Below, piece after piece: positions 26,627-35,799 of a DNA stretch of 64,000 nucleotides. A model generated the notes under the pieces. The model saw only the letters and a list, made by a program, of their open reading frames with translations. It was not told where the DNA came from and searched no databases. Where the stretch lies: positions 124,001-188,000 of the forward strand of contig NZ_JACVMX010000001.1 of the NCBI RefSeq assembly GCF_014530035.1, in the 5' to 3' direction. Each line of letters starts with the position of its first letter. Position 1 is the stretch's first letter. The position numbers were made by a program, and so were the translations under genes. Origin of the DNA: Leucobacter sp. cx-328 (GTDB lineage: Bacteria; Actinomycetota; Actinomycetes; Actinomycetales; Microbacteriaceae).

Positions 26627-27373
26627 ATGAGCGCGGAAGAACCGCTTGTCGTCGTAGCGAACGTGCAGAAGCACTATGGCGAGTTTCAGGCACTGACTGA
26701 TGTAGACCTGTCGGTGCACGCCGGCGAGGTCGTCGTGATCGTTGGGCCGTCAGGTTCAGGCAAGTCGACCCTGTGCCGCACGATCAATCGGTTGGAGACG
26801 ATTACAAGCGGATCGATCCGCATCGACGGCACAGAACTCCCGGCAGATGGGCGCGGGCTTGCCCAACTGCGCGCCGATGTTGGCATGGTATTCCAGTCGT
26901 TCAACCTGTTCGCCCACCTCACGATTCTGGAGAATGTGACGCTGGGGCCGATCCGCGTCCGAGGCATGAAGCAAGCAGATGCCGAGCGCGAGGCGATGGA
27001 ACTCCTCGCCCGCGTTGGCGTTGACAAGCAGGCGGCGAAGCTCCCTGCACAGCTCTCCGGCGGGCAGCAGCAGCGCGTGGCAATTGCTCGGGCACTTGCG
27101 ATGCAGCCAAAGGTCATGCTCTTCGATGAGCCGACGTCTGCGCTTGATCCGGAGATGATCACCGAGGTGCTCGATGTCATGGTGCAGCTCGCGCAGCAGG
27201 GCATGACGATGATCGTGGTTACACACGAGATGGGTTTTGCGCGCAAGGCGGCTGATCGCGTGGTGTTCATGGCAGATGGCCGCATCATCGAGCAGGCGAC
27301 GCCAGACGAGTTCTTCTTGAACCCGCAGAGCGACCGCGCCAAAGACTTTCTCTCCAAACTCATTACCCACTAA
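26627..27373 (+). CDS. gluA: Glutamate-type amino-acid ABC transporter, ATP-binding protein
   Basis: The 248-residue ATPase powers amino-acid uptake. Walker [14 protein letters not shown]-loop [18 protein letters not shown], signature [16 protein letters not shown], Walker [15 protein letters not shown] and the switch His in [10 protein letters not shown] are complete. The ATG at 26627 has GGAGG 7 nt upstream. It is the first gene of a four-gene importer (gluA-B-C-D) whose order matches the glutamate uptake operon of Corynebacterium and Streptomyces. Glutamate as substrate is inferred from that order and from family resemblance. Confidence 0.92.
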   Translation: MSAEEPLVVVANVQKHYGEFQALTDVDLSVHAGEVVVIVGPSGSGKSTLCRTINRLETITSGSIRIDGTELPADGRGLAQLRADVGMVFQSFNLFAHLTILENVTLGPIRVRGMKQADAEREAMELLARVGVDKQAAKLPAQLSGGQQQRVAIARALAMQPKVMLFDEPTSALDPEMITEVLDVMVQLAQQGMTMIVVTHEMGFARKAADRVVFMADGRIIEQATPDEFFLNPQSDRAKDFLSKLITH

Positions 27374-27426
27374 GCCCCGTGTGCTGGCCACCCCGCGGCC
27401 GGCGCACACCATGAAAGGAAGACATC

Positions 27427-28332
27427 ATGCGACGTACACGTCTCATTGCAGGGCTCGGCATTGTCGCCGCGCTCGCGCTCACCGGCTGCGCAAGCGGCAG
27501 CCCGACCGATGGTGCGAAGGAGCCAGCAACTGACGGCTCGACCACCAGCAGCACACCGTGGGAGGTCGCGACTGACGTGTCACTCACGGGCAGTCCTACC
27601 TATGACGCGATGGTGAAGCGCGGTGGCGTTATTGTCGGCGTGAAGGAAGATCAGCCTGGTCTTGGCTACCTCGATGTAACCACGCAGGAGCGCACTGGCT
27701 TCGACGTTGACACCGCTCGCTGGATCGCTGCGTCGCTCGGGTTCGACGAAGACCAGATCGAGTTCAAGGCCATCGCTTCGGTGAACCGTGAGCAGTCGAT
27801 CAAGAACGGTGACATCGACTACTACGTCGGTACATATTCGATCAACGACAAGCGTAAACAAGACATCGACTTTGCCGGCCCGTACTTCGAGACTGGTCAG
27901 GGCCTGCTCGTAGCGAAGGATGCCGAAGAGGTCACCAAGATCGAGGAGCTCGAAGGCAAGACCGTGTGTTCGGCGACCGGGTCGACTCCGATTCAGAACA
28001 TCAAGGCCAACTTCCCCGGAATTAAGACCCAGGAGTATGACCTGTACTCGGCATGTGTGGAAGACCTCATCAACGGTCAGGTTGACGCGGTCACCACTGA
28101 CCAGGCCATCCTCATTGGTTACGCAGCACAGTACCCAGATGACATCAAAGTCACAGGTGGCCTCTTTACTCAAGAGCTCTACGGCGTTGGCCTCCCGAAG
28201 GGTGATGACGCGCTTCGTTCGTGGATCAACACCGTACTGACCGATGGTGGCGACGTCTGGAAGGCAATCTTCGAGAACAACCTTGGCTCCTCCGGCATTG
28301 TTGTCGACCAGCCCAAGGTCGACGCCTACTAG
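27427..28332 (+). CDS. gluB: Glutamate-type ABC transporter, substrate-binding lipoprotein
   Basis: Lipoprotein of 301 residues that captures the substrate outside the membrane. The signal peptide LIAGLGIVAALALTGCAS ends in a lipobox Cys. The SBP family 3 fold is seen in YDAMVKRGGVIVGVKEDQPGLGYLD, GFDVDTARWIAASLG, VNREQSIKNGDIDYYVGTYSI and VDAVTTDQAIL. AAGGAAG precedes the ATG. A strong hairpin separates it from gluC and probably favours excess binding protein over permease. Confidence 0.92.
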   Translation: MRRTRLIAGLGIVAALALTGCASGSPTDGAKEPATDGSTTSSTPWEVATDVSLTGSPTYDAMVKRGGVIVGVKEDQPGLGYLDVTTQERTGFDVDTARWIAASLGFDEDQIEFKAIASVNREQSIKNGDIDYYVGTYSINDKRKQDIDFAGPYFETGQGLLVAKDAEEVTKIEELEGKTVCSATGSTPIQNIKANFPGIKTQEYDLYSACVEDLINGQVDAVTTDQAILIGYAAQYPDDIKVTGGLFTQELYGVGLPKGDDALRSWINTVLTDGGDVWKAIFENNLGSSGIVVDQPKVDAY

Positions 28333-28357
28333 GCGGCACCGGTTTCTTACTGTCCCT

Positions 28358-28385
28358 GAGTGTGGGGCGGGCTCGCCCCACACTC
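28358..28385 (+). promoter_or_regulatory. Intercistronic hairpin between gluB and gluC
   Basis: GAGTGTGGGGCG pairs perfectly with CGCCCCACACTC across a GGCT tetraloop (12 bp). No T-tract follows, so partial termination or mRNA stabilisation of the gluB 3' end is likelier than full termination. Confidence 0.75.
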
Positions 28386-28409
28386 GACCTGTTTGAGAGA
28401 GGACGACCC

Positions 28410-29066
28410 ATGGACGTCATCTTCGGCAACCTCGATCTGTGGGGTACCGCAACGAAGAACACCCTCATCGTGTTCTTGGGTGGTGGCATTATCGCGCTCA
28501 TCCTCGGAAGCATCATCGGAGCCATGCGGGTATCGCCGGTTCCCATCGCCCGTGGGGTAGGCGCAGCGTACGTTAACATCATTCGAAATACGCCGCTGAC
28601 CCTGGTGTTTTTCTTCTTCGTGCTCGGGTATCCCGCGCTCGGACTTCCCAAGCTCAGCACGATCGTATTGTGTGTCATCGCGATCGGCATGTATACGGCC
28701 ACCTACGTCGCAGAGGTGCTGCGCGCGGGCATCTCGACGGTGCCGGTGGGGCAGGCCGAAGCCGCACGCGCCATTGGCCTCCCGTTCGGTCAGGTCATGA
28801 CGCTCGTGGTACTTCCGCAGGCGTTCCGCTCGGTCGTGCCACCGATGATGAGTGTCTTTATCGCGCTACTGAAGAACACGACGATCGCGGCCGGATTCTC
28901 GGTCGCCGAACTCGCTGCGTTGCGGGCCACGATCAACGATGCGGCGGATCGCCCAGGCAGCCCAATGGAAGTACTCCTGTGGGTCGCAGCCGTGTTCGTG
29001 GCGCTCGTATTCATCTTGAGCTTTATGCAAAACCGACTTGAGAAGAAGTGGAGGATCGCGCGATGA
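28410..29066 (+). CDS. gluC: Glutamate-type ABC transporter, permease
   Basis: Inner-membrane permease of 218 residues. It has the His/Glu/Gln-family features: NTLIVFLGGGIIALILGSIIGAMR at the N-terminus, IIRNTPLTLVFFFFVLGYP, and the ATPase-contact EAA loop VGQAEAARAIGLPFGQ. ATG 28410 is preceded by GAGAGGACG and gives the family's start; an upstream in-frame start at 28221 would overlap gluB and the hairpin. Its last 4 bases overlap gluD. Confidence 0.92.
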   Translation: MDVIFGNLDLWGTATKNTLIVFLGGGIIALILGSIIGAMRVSPVPIARGVGAAYVNIIRNTPLTLVFFFFVLGYPALGLPKLSTIVLCVIAIGMYTATYVAEVLRAGISTVPVGQAEAARAIGLPFGQVMTLVVLPQAFRSVVPPMMSVFIALLKNTTIAAGFSVAELAALRATINDAADRPGSPMEVLLWVAAVFVALVFILSFMQNRLEKKWRIAR

Positions 29067-29971
29067 CCGCAATCTTGTACGACGTCCCAGGCCCGAAGGC
29101 GGTGCGACGCAACCGCGTGCTCGCGGTGATCACGGTCGCGGTGGTCGTGGCCATCATAGGTGCTATTGTCTACCGCTTCGCGCTGTCAGGCCAGTTCTCT
29201 GCCGCAAAATGGCAGGTCTTCACGTACACAACGGTGTGGGTGCAGATCGCGCAGGCCCTCGGGAAGACGCTTGCCGCGTTCGCCGCGGCCGCCGTACTGA
29301 GTATGGTCTTCGGGTTTGTGCTCGCGATCGGTCGACTCTCAGACCACGCGTGGGTACGACGGCCAGTGCTCGTCATCACCGAGATCTGCCGAGCCGTTCC
29401 CGTGCTCGTCATGATGATGCTGCTCTACTACGGCCTGCCAAGTGTCGGCATCCGTATGGATCCGTACTGGGCAGTCGTACTCGCGCTCATGGTCTACAAC
29501 GGATCGGTGATTGCGGAGACTATCCGTGCTGGTGTTGAGGCGCTTCCGAAGGGGCAGGCCGAAGCCGGGTACTCGATTGGCCTGCGCAAGAATGGCGTGA
29601 TGCGGTTGATCCTCCTGCCGCAGGCGATCCGCGCCATGCTCCCGGTGCTCGTCGCGCAGTTGGTTGTCACCATGAAAGACACCGCCCTTGGCTTCATCAT
29701 CACCTACCCCGAGTTGCTGTACTTGGCGAAGCTCATGAGCAGCTCACCCGGGCGCCCGCTGCTGCAGTCGGCGTTCGTGATCGGTGGCATCTACATTGTG
29801 CTCTGCATCATTCTGTCTGCGTGCGCGAGCCTCGTTGAACGGCGCATGCGGCAGTCTCACTCGCGGGTGACGGCCGGTGGCACCGATGAACGTGATCCGC
29901 GCCACCATGAGCGCCCCGTGACCGAGGTGCTTGCTGTGCAGTACCTCGAGGATGAGCGCGATCGCTCCTAG
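29063..29971 (+). CDS. gluD: Glutamate-type ABC transporter, permease
   Basis: Second permease of 302 residues. A ~65-residue N-terminal part with one helix precedes the permease core (WVQIAQALGKTLAAFAAAAVLSMVFGFVLA, VITEICRAVPVLVMMMLLYYGLP, EAA loop KGQAEAGYSIGLRKNGVM). A hydrophilic ~45-residue tail after ERRMRQSH is characteristic of GluD proteins. ATG 29063 overlaps the gluC stop (ATGA), with GGAGG upstream. It ends the operon, before a strong terminator. Confidence 0.92.
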   Translation: MTAILYDVPGPKAVRRNRVLAVITVAVVVAIIGAIVYRFALSGQFSAAKWQVFTYTTVWVQIAQALGKTLAAFAAAAVLSMVFGFVLAIGRLSDHAWVRRPVLVITEICRAVPVLVMMMLLYYGLPSVGIRMDPYWAVVLALMVYNGSVIAETIRAGVEALPKGQAEAGYSIGLRKNGVMRLILLPQAIRAMLPVLVAQLVVTMKDTALGFIITYPELLYLAKLMSSSPGRPLLQSAFVIGGIYIVLCIILSACASLVERRMRQSHSRVTAGGTDERDPRHHERPVTEVLAVQYLEDERDRS

Positions 29972-29998
29972 AGCGCGGATCACCCCGACCCAAACACG

Positions 29999-30044
29999 AG
30001 AGACGCCCCGGTGGCTGCCAGTTGGCAAGCACCGGGGCGTCTCT
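29999..30044. terminator. Bidirectional terminator of gluABCD and greA
   Basis: AGAGACGCCCCGGTG pairs perfectly with CACCGGGGCGTCTCT, with an inner TGCCA/TGGCA stem. The two genes converge here. Confidence 0.9.
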
Positions 30045-30058
30045 GCGTGTGCGGGGGA

Positions 30059-30544
30059 TTAGCCCTGGTAAGTCTCGACTGCGAGCACCTTCACGGGAAT
30101 CTGGTTGCCGTTGGGTGCAGCGTAGCTGACCTCAGCGCCAACCTTCAGGCCAAGGATGGCCTTGCCGAGGGGACTCTCAGCGCTGTACACGTCGAGGTCA
30201 GAACCATCAGCGAGCTCGCGGCTGCCAAGCAGGAAGCGAGTCTCTTCGCCGAAGATCTCAGCGGTGATGATTGTGCCGATCTCAACGATGCCCTGCGCCT
30301 TGGGAGCTTCGCCAACGACGACGGTCTTGAGGAGCGCTTCGATGTCGCGGATACGCGCTTCCATCTTGCCCTGCTCGTCTTTCGCGGCGTGGTAACCGCC
30401 GTTCTCCTTGAGGTCGCCTTCTTCGCGCGCAGCTTCGATGCGTGCTGCGATGTCCTTGCGGCCGGGGCCCGACAGTTCGTCGAGCTCTGCCTGCAGTCGG
30501 TCAAATGCCTCCTGGGTCAGCCAGGTCTGCGTGGGGTCTGCCAT
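30059..30544 (-). CDS. greA: Transcription elongation factor GreA
   Basis: Rescues backtracked RNA polymerase by stimulating transcript cleavage. From the ATG at 30544 it has 161 residues: the N-terminal coiled coil with the acidic tip in EEGDLKENGGYHAAKDEQGKM (Asp and Glu near residue 50) and the C-terminal domain with SPLGKAILGLKVGAEVSYAAPNG. A longer in-frame start at 30631 would add 29 residues that no GreA has. A palindrome CTGCGAATTTCGCAG lies about 60 bp upstream. Confidence 0.94.
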   Translation of the reverse strand: MADPTQTWLTQEAFDRLQAELDELSGPGRKDIAARIEAAREEGDLKENGGYHAAKDEQGKMEARIRDIEALLKTVVVGEAPKAQGIVEIGTIITAEIFGEETRFLLGSRELADGSDLDVYSAESPLGKAILGLKVGAEVSYAAPNGNQIPVKVLAVETYQG

Positions 30545-30680
30545 GTGATGGGCTCCATTTTCGTGGGGAGTTGTGCCCGCTAAATGCGGGAGCGCGCCCG
30601 GTCTGCGAATTTCGCAGTGGACGCGCGGCATGCTCGGGGATGATTACCCGGGCTCCAACCAGGGTATCAGCGAGCGCCGA

Positions 30681-30686
30681 TAAGGT
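30681..30686 (+). promoter_or_regulatory. Putative -10 box before gene 30695
   Basis: TAAGGT lies 8 nt before the ATG at 30695; the same bases (AAGG, GGGAAG) could instead act as a ribosome-binding site. Confidence 0.4.
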
Positions 30687-30694
30687 GGGAAGTA

Positions 30695-31342
30695 ATGTCC
30701 ATGAAGCTTGCGATTGCCGATCACGCCACCCGAGATGACCTTCGAATTTTCCTCGAACGTCTCCAAAGAGCAGGGGAGAGCGAAGTGCGGATCACCACAC
30801 GTGATGCCGTGCTCGCCGTCTACGGGTGCACCCAAGCACCGTCGTCCCTGCTCGATTCGTCGCCTGTTGTGCTCGTCATGCGAGCCTTCGCGTTGAAAGA
30901 GGCGCCAGAGGTTCCTGTCGATGTCGTCGTTCAGGGCCGTGCGTTGCTCGACAGGATCGCGCACATGGGCATGATCGGCTTGAGCCTCGACGTTCCCGAC
31001 GTGACCGCAATGGCCGCGTGGACCGGCGTGCTGCCGCCCACCGCGGGCTGGGAGCCAGTGTGCGCTATCGATGCGCAGTCGCTCGCGACCGTCGCTGAGC
31101 AGGGCATCGAGCGCGTAAACGCTGCGCTGCCAGAGTCCCCGGGCGAAGCGGTCGTGCAGCAGGTGCGCCGTTCGGTGTGGGGCGCGGAAATTGCGCCTGG
31201 TCTGCCGGCAGCCGCAGCGTTTGCCGCAGAAACCATGGGTTTCCTGCGGGATGAAGAGACGCTGCGCGTCGTGAAGTCGCGCACCTGGACCCGCATGTCA
31301 GGCTCACGCGGGCACGTGTTGATTCGTACGTCGGCGCTGTAG
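30695..31342 (+). CDS. Conserved actinobacterial hypothetical protein
   Basis: A soluble-looking protein of 215 residues with no signal peptide or membrane segment. It has alternating strands and helices such as RITTRDAVLAVYGC, SSPVVLVMRAFAL and VPVDVVVQGRALLDRI. The C-terminus is basic and compact (VVKSRTWTRMSGSRGHVLIRT). I do not recognise a catalytic motif. It lies divergently from greA and converges on the DUF4307 gene with a 9-bp gap. Confidence 0.78.
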   Translation: MSMKLAIADHATRDDLRIFLERLQRAGESEVRITTRDAVLAVYGCTQAPSSLLDSSPVVLVMRAFALKEAPEVPVDVVVQGRALLDRIAHMGMIGLSLDVPDVTAMAAWTGVLPPTAGWEPVCAIDAQSLATVAEQGIERVNAALPESPGEAVVQQVRRSVWGAEIAPGLPAAAAFAAETMGFLRDEETLRVVKSRTWTRMSGSRGHVLIRTSAL

Positions 31343-31351
31343 CGCGCCGCG

Positions 31352-31756
31352 CTACTTCGCGTCGAAGACCCAGCACTCGTGCGCGGCAGCTGAGACGGCG
31401 GGGCCGGTCGTCTTGATCGTTGCCGTGACCTTGTGGTTCGTTGCCTGGCCAGTGGGGATCTCAACGATCTGCCAACCGACAGTTGCCTTGGCTCGGTTGA
31501 GCGCCTCAACCGAGCATGCGACCTTGGCGTCGGCAGGTGCGGTAACCGAGAAACGCGCTGAAGCGGTCTGGTCATCGATGATGTCCATGCCGATGTTCTG
31601 CATGTTCACCTGGTTGTTCTGCTGCCAACCGCCGAAGAGCACCACGGCGAGACCCGCGAGAATTGCAATGACTGCGATGGTCCAACCGACTCGGCGATCG
31701 ATCCGCTTATTGCGGCCGGTGCCATAACGATCGGCGAGGGCGTCATGCGACGTCAC
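31352..31756 (-). CDS. DUF4307 family membrane protein
   Basis: A single-helix membrane protein of 134 residues. The N-terminus LADRYGTGRNKRIDRRVGW is typical of DUF4307, followed by a helix (TIAVIAILAGLAVVLFGGW) and an extracytoplasmic domain with two Cys residues (KVACSVEALN and HECWVF) that may form a disulfide. GTG 31756 is chosen because GGAGG lies 6 nt upstream. The gene is divergent from mca, a pairing that is conserved in actinobacteria; its role is unknown. Confidence 0.85.
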   Translation of the reverse strand: MTSHDALADRYGTGRNKRIDRRVGWTIAVIAILAGLAVVLFGGWQQNNQVNMQNIGMDIIDDQTASARFSVTAPADAKVACSVEALNRAKATVGWQIVEIPTGQATNHKVTATIKTTGPAVSAAAHECWVFDAK

Positions 31757-31849
31757 GGGAACCTCCAGCTTGATAGATTTTGGTTGACTACAATGAGTCC
31801 AGTTGCCAGCGTAGCGGTCTCTCCCGGGAGAGACATGGAAGGGATGCGG

Positions 31850-32716
31850 ATGACGCTCAGGCTTATCGCGGTGCATGCGCACCCTGACGACGAGTCAAGC
31901 AAGGGTGCAGCGACGTACGCGCACTACCTCGAACAGGGTGTAGAAGTGCTCATCGTGAGCTGTACTGGTGGTGAGCGCGGCGACGTGCTCAACGAGCTGG
32001 TTGCTCGCGATCCGCGCAGCCGGCGTGACCTCGCTGGCTTGCGCCGCGCCGAGATGGAGCGCGCGCAGGAAATCATCGGCTTCGAGCACAAGTGGCTCGG
32101 CTACGAAGATTCGGGCCTGCCTGAGTCGGGCGATCCGCTGCCCGAAAACTGCTTCGCAAAGGTCCCCACCGAGATTTCGGCGGAGGTACTGGTGAGCATC
32201 GTGCGTGACTTCAAACCGCACGTCATGATCACCTACAACGAGCAGGGTGGCTACCCGCACCCCGATCACATTCGCTGCCACGAGATCAGCAAGATTGCGT
32301 GGGATCTCTCCGGTGACGCAGAGTCGTTCCCCGAGGCAGGCGAGCCGTGGACGATCAAGAAGATGTACTACGAAGAGATCTTCAACTCAGAGCGCGTCAA
32401 CGCCGTGTACGACTGGCTGGAGGCGCACGATCCTGAGTCGGAGCTGCTGCCGCAGTTCCGCGAGCTGCGTGAGTGGATGAGCAAGCGCGGCTACTCCGGT
32501 ACCGCGAAGGTCGATGTGAGCCGCTTCTTCGAGAAGCGCGATGAGGCGCTCCGCGCTCACGCGAGCCAGGTCGCTCCCGACAGCAACTTCTTCTTCTGGC
32601 CGAACGACCTGCAGCGTCAGGCGTGGCCGTTCGAGGACTACCGCCTCGCTGCATCCCGCGTGATGACAAGCGAATTTGAGACTGATCTGTTCCAAGGAAT
32701 TGAGGAGAACGCGTGA
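31850..32716 (+). CDS. mca: Mycothiol S-conjugate amidase Mca
   Basis: Zinc amidase that cleaves mycothiol adducts of toxins to a mercapturic acid and GlcN-inositol. The LmbE/PIG-L zinc motif AHPDDESSKGA is at the N-terminus, the second zinc site is GYPHPDH, and the Mca-type C-terminus is present (FFFWPNDLQRQAWPFEDYRLA). From ATG 31850 it has 288 residues; ATGs at 31835 and 31844 are possible alternatives. GAAGGG lies 6 nt before 31850. It shows the cell makes mycothiol. The next gene overlaps its stop (GTGA). Confidence 0.93.
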   Translation: MTLRLIAVHAHPDDESSKGAATYAHYLEQGVEVLIVSCTGGERGDVLNELVARDPRSRRDLAGLRRAEMERAQEIIGFEHKWLGYEDSGLPESGDPLPENCFAKVPTEISAEVLVSIVRDFKPHVMITYNEQGGYPHPDHIRCHEISKIAWDLSGDAESFPEAGEPWTIKKMYYEEIFNSERVNAVYDWLEAHDPESELLPQFRELREWMSKRGYSGTAKVDVSRFFEKRDEALRAHASQVAPDSNFFFWPNDLQRQAWPFEDYRLAASRVMTSEFETDLFQGIEENA

Positions 32717-32979
32717 GCATCTACGCACTGACCACCTGGGCGCTTGAGAGCGAGCCGGAGTTCGACGCGAACGCGGTTTCGCCCGGCGTTGAGGGCTTCA
32801 TCTTTACGGCGGTCTTCGCGGCTGCGGTCATCGTGCTCGGCTTCCTGCTGGTGCGTCGTATTCGTCGCAGCCAGTACCGTCACGAGGTGCGCGAGGAAAT
32901 CGCGAACGAGCTGGCTGAGGCTGAGCGCAACGATGAGGGCACCGCTCCGGCTGAGCCCGACGCGAAGCCGACCGCGTAA
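32713..32979 (+). CDS. Small membrane protein downstream of mca
   Basis: A protein of 88 residues. A short extracytoplasmic N-terminus and one helix ([20 protein letters not shown]) are followed by a charged cytoplasmic tail ([28 protein letters not shown]). GTG overlaps the mca stop. Proteins of this shape follow mca in many actinobacteria, but no function is known to me. Confidence 0.8.
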   Translation: MSIYALTTWALESEPEFDANAVSPGVEGFIFTAVFAAAVIVLGFLLVRRIRRSQYRHEVREEIANELAEAERNDEGTAPAEPDAKPTA

Positions 32980-32987
32980 CCCAGCCC

Positions 32988-34880
32988 ATGACTGACCTCG
33001 GGGTGCCCATCGGGCATGTTTCGGCGATCCCCGAGGCAGCGACCCCGCAGTCTGTGCTGCGTGACGTCTTCGGCTACGAGGCGTTCCGCGGCGAGCAGGC
33101 GGAGATCATCGATCACGTCGTCGCTGGTGGCGATGCGGTCGTGCTCATGCCGACCGGCGGCGGTAAGTCGCTGTGCTACCAGATCCCCGCGCTTGTGCGT
33201 GAGGGGACCGGCGTCGTGCTCTCGCCGCTCGTTGCGCTCATGCACGATCAAGTGATGGCACTACGCCTCGCTGGCGTGAACGCTGGCGCACTGAACTCAG
33301 CGATGTCGCCAGAGGAGCGTGCCGACGTGGAACGACAGTTCCTCGCGGGCACTCTCGAGGTGCTCTACATCGCGCCCGAGCGGCTTGCCGTGCCAGCGAC
33401 CGTGGAATTCTTGCTGCGCGGCAATATCTCGCTGTTCGCGATCGATGAGGCACACTGTGTCTCGCAGTGGGGTCACGACTTCCGTCCTGACTACCTTCGT
33501 CTCGGCATGCTGGCTGAGCACTGGCCAGATGTGCCGCGGATCGCCCTCACCGCAACAGCCACCCCAGCAACGCACCAGGAGCTCACTGAGCGCCTCCACC
33601 TGGGTAACGCCAGGCACTTCGTTTCGAGCTTTGACCGCCCGAACATTAAGTACCAGATCGCGTCAAAGCAGAATGCGCGAGCGCAACTCATTTCGTTCGT
33701 ACGTGACAATCACTCCGGCGACGCTGGCATCGTCTACGCGCTGAGTCGCAAGAAGGTCGAGCAGACCGCGACGGCCCTGCGCCAGGCGGGCATCGACGCG
33801 ATGCCGTACCACGCTGGCCTGCCGGCCGAGCAGCGTCTGAATACGCAGCGCCGCTTCCTCAGCGAAGACGGCGTCGTAGTCGTCGCAACGATCGCGTTTG
33901 GCATGGGCATTGATAAGCCGGATGTGCGCTTCGTTGCACACATTGACCTTCCCAAGTCCATCGAGGGCTACTACCAGGAGACGGGTCGTGCAGGCCGCGA
34001 CGGCGCCCCCTCGGAAGCTTGGATGGCGTACGGCCTGCAGGACGTTGTTCAGCAGCGCCAGATGATCGAGAACAACGACGGCGACCTCGCCACGAAGCTC
34101 AATCAGACCCAGCACCTCGGCCACATGCTCGCGCTCTGCGAGACGGTTACGTGCCGCCGCAGCTTCCTGCTGCGCTACTTCGGCGACACCTCGCGCCAGG
34201 TCGACGAGAACTGTGGCAATTGTGATGTGTGCCTTGATCCGCCAAAGCTCTGGGACGCAACCATTCCCGCGCAGAAACTGCTGTCGACCGTGATTCGTAT
34301 TCAGCGCGAGCGTGGGCGCACGTTCGCTGCCGGCCAGCACATCGATGTCTTGCGCGGCACCGCCTCGGAGCGCGTGAGTCAGCTGAAGCTGGATGAAATT
34401 TCAACGTGGGGGATCGGCAAAGATCTCTCCGTTGCGCAGTGGCGCGGGGTCGTGCGACACCTCATTGCGGCCGGCATTATCGAATCCCGCGGTGAGTGGG
34501 GCGTGCTCTACCCCACGGAAGACGCTATCGCCGTCCAGCGCGGTGAGCGCACCGTCATGATGCGCGAGGAAGTGCTTGCGCGTGCGGCCTCGTCAGGCTC
34601 GTCACGTGGCGGATCCGGCGGCACCGCGAAACGATCCGCCGCGGCCGCCGAACTCGATCCCGAGCAGACCGAGGTCTTCGAGCGCCTGCGCATCTGGCGG
34701 GCTGGCGAGGCGAAGGAGCAGGGAGTGCCGGGCTACGTCGTCTTTGGTGATGCCACACTCGCTGCGCTTGCGAAGCACCAGCCGCAGGATGACGTTGGAC
34801 TGCTCGCGATCTCGGGCATTGGCGAGGTCAAGCTTGAGCGCTACGGCGCAGCCGTGCTGCAGGTGATTGGCGGACGTTAA
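32988..34880 (+). CDS. recQ: ATP-dependent DNA helicase RecQ
   Basis: 3'-5' helicase for recombination and repair, 630 residues. Helicase core: [16 protein letters not shown] (motif I), [17 protein letters not shown] (motif II), TATATPAT (III), GRAGRDG (VI). The RecQ-Ct zinc site is [12 protein letters not shown] followed by [10 protein letters not shown] winged-helix RQC region and a C-terminal HRDC domain (~555-625, [20 protein letters not shown]) follow. A Ser/Gly/Ala-rich linker precedes HRDC. It starts 8 bp after the preceding gene. Confidence 0.95.
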   Translation: MTDLGVPIGHVSAIPEAATPQSVLRDVFGYEAFRGEQAEIIDHVVAGGDAVVLMPTGGGKSLCYQIPALVREGTGVVLSPLVALMHDQVMALRLAGVNAGALNSAMSPEERADVERQFLAGTLEVLYIAPERLAVPATVEFLLRGNISLFAIDEAHCVSQWGHDFRPDYLRLGMLAEHWPDVPRIALTATATPATHQELTERLHLGNARHFVSSFDRPNIKYQIASKQNARAQLISFVRDNHSGDAGIVYALSRKKVEQTATALRQAGIDAMPYHAGLPAEQRLNTQRRFLSEDGVVVVATIAFGMGIDKPDVRFVAHIDLPKSIEGYYQETGRAGRDGAPSEAWMAYGLQDVVQQRQMIENNDGDLATKLNQTQHLGHMLALCETVTCRRSFLLRYFGDTSRQVDENCGNCDVCLDPPKLWDATIPAQKLLSTVIRIQRERGRTFAAGQHIDVLRGTASERVSQLKLDEISTWGIGKDLSVAQWRGVVRHLIAAGIIESRGEWGVLYPTEDAIAVQRGERTVMMREEVLARAASSGSSRGGSGGTAKRSAAAAELDPEQTEVFERLRIWRAGEAKEQGVPGYVVFGDATLAALAKHQPQDDVGLLAISGIGEVKLERYGAAVLQVIGGR

Positions 34881-34884
34881 CCCG

Positions 34885-35688
34885 TTACCGCAGATAGAAC
34901 GGGTCGAGGGCGAGCAACAGCGCCGAGGTCCAGTGGCACATGAACGCAAGCACCGTCAGCGTGTGGAAGATCTCGTGGAAGCCGAAGACGCCTGGCACCG
35001 GGTTCGGGCGCTTGAGGGCGTAGACGACCGATCCTGCTGAGTAGAGCAGGCCACCGGTGACGACAAGAATCATTGCGGCAGGGCTCGCGCGGTAGATATC
35101 GCCGAGGTACATGACAGCGACCCAGCCGAGCGCGAGATAGAGCGGCACGTAGAGCCAGCGTGGGGCGTTGATCCAGAAGACGCGGAAGCCGATGCCGAGC
35201 AAAGCTCCAGCCCAGATGACGCACAGCAGAATCACGCCGGTGTTCAGCGGGAGTGCGAGGAGCGCGATCGGCGTGTACGTGCCCGCGATGAGGAGGAAGA
35301 TGTTCGCGTGATCGAGGCGGCGGAAGAGCTGCTTCGTCGAATCCTTCCAATTGATGCGGTGGTAGAGCGCGGAGACACCGAAGAGTAGCGCGCTCGACAG
35401 CAGATAGACCGCCGCAGCCCACTTTGCGATGGGGCCGTGCGCGAGCGCGATGAGCACGATGCCCGCCGCGACCGCGATGGGAAATGTGCCAGCGTGAATC
35501 CAGCCGCGCCACGCTGGCTTCGGCTGGCCGTGTACGTCGAGGGCGACAGGTTTGTGCGCGGAGTGCTCGAGTGCTTCGGTGAGGAGGGGGAGCGAGAGCG
35601 TGTCAGGCTCTGGGAACCGGCGCTCCTCGTGACCAGGCGTGCCAGAAACGTCGTCGGGCTGTTGGTTCGAAGCGCCTGAAGTGGTCAT
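34885..35688 (-). CDS. trhA: Hemolysin III/TrhA (PAQR) family membrane protein
   Basis: A seven-helix membrane protein of 267 residues. A ~60-residue polar N-terminus precedes the PAQR core, which has SALYHRINW (first metal-site His), LFRRLDHANIFLLIAGTYTPIAL (Asp and His), and FGFHEIFHTLTVLAFMCHW (the two C-terminal His). Despite the hemolysin name, characterised bacterial members act in membrane-lipid homeostasis. It is divergent from the prenyltransferase gene, a conserved actinobacterial pairing. Confidence 0.9.
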   Translation of the reverse strand: MTTSGASNQQPDDVSGTPGHEERRFPEPDTLSLPLLTEALEHSAHKPVALDVHGQPKPAWRGWIHAGTFPIAVAAGIVLIALAHGPIAKWAAAVYLLSSALLFGVSALYHRINWKDSTKQLFRRLDHANIFLLIAGTYTPIALLALPLNTGVILLCVIWAGALLGIGFRVFWINAPRWLYVPLYLALGWVAVMYLGDIYRASPAAMILVVTGGLLYSAGSVVYALKRPNPVPGVFGFHEIFHTLTVLAFMCHWTSALLLALDPFYLR

Positions 35689-35694
35689 GTGATG

Positions 35695-35700
35695 AGTGTA
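35695..35700 (-). promoter_or_regulatory. -10 box of the hemolysin-III gene (leaderless type)
   Basis: TACACT on the minus strand, exactly 6 nt before the ATG at 35688. Confidence 0.6.
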
Positions 35701-35787
35701 AGTTCTCTACAGTTTTCGATGGGCATATATGTTGGCGACCACCAGCCAATCTTCAGCTCAGCCGGGCTTGTCCAGGAAGCGGACAGA

Positions 35788-35793
35788 TAGACT
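35788..35793 (+). promoter_or_regulatory. -10 box of the prenyltransferase gene (leaderless type)
   Basis: TAGACT, exactly 6 nt before the GTG at 35800, with no Shine-Dalgarno in between. Confidence 0.6.
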
Positions 35794-35799
35794 TTCCCT

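Noticed and set aside
31784-31789. TTGACT as a -35 box for mca
   Set aside because: No TANNNT -10 lies at 16-19 bp, so a promoter could not be supported.
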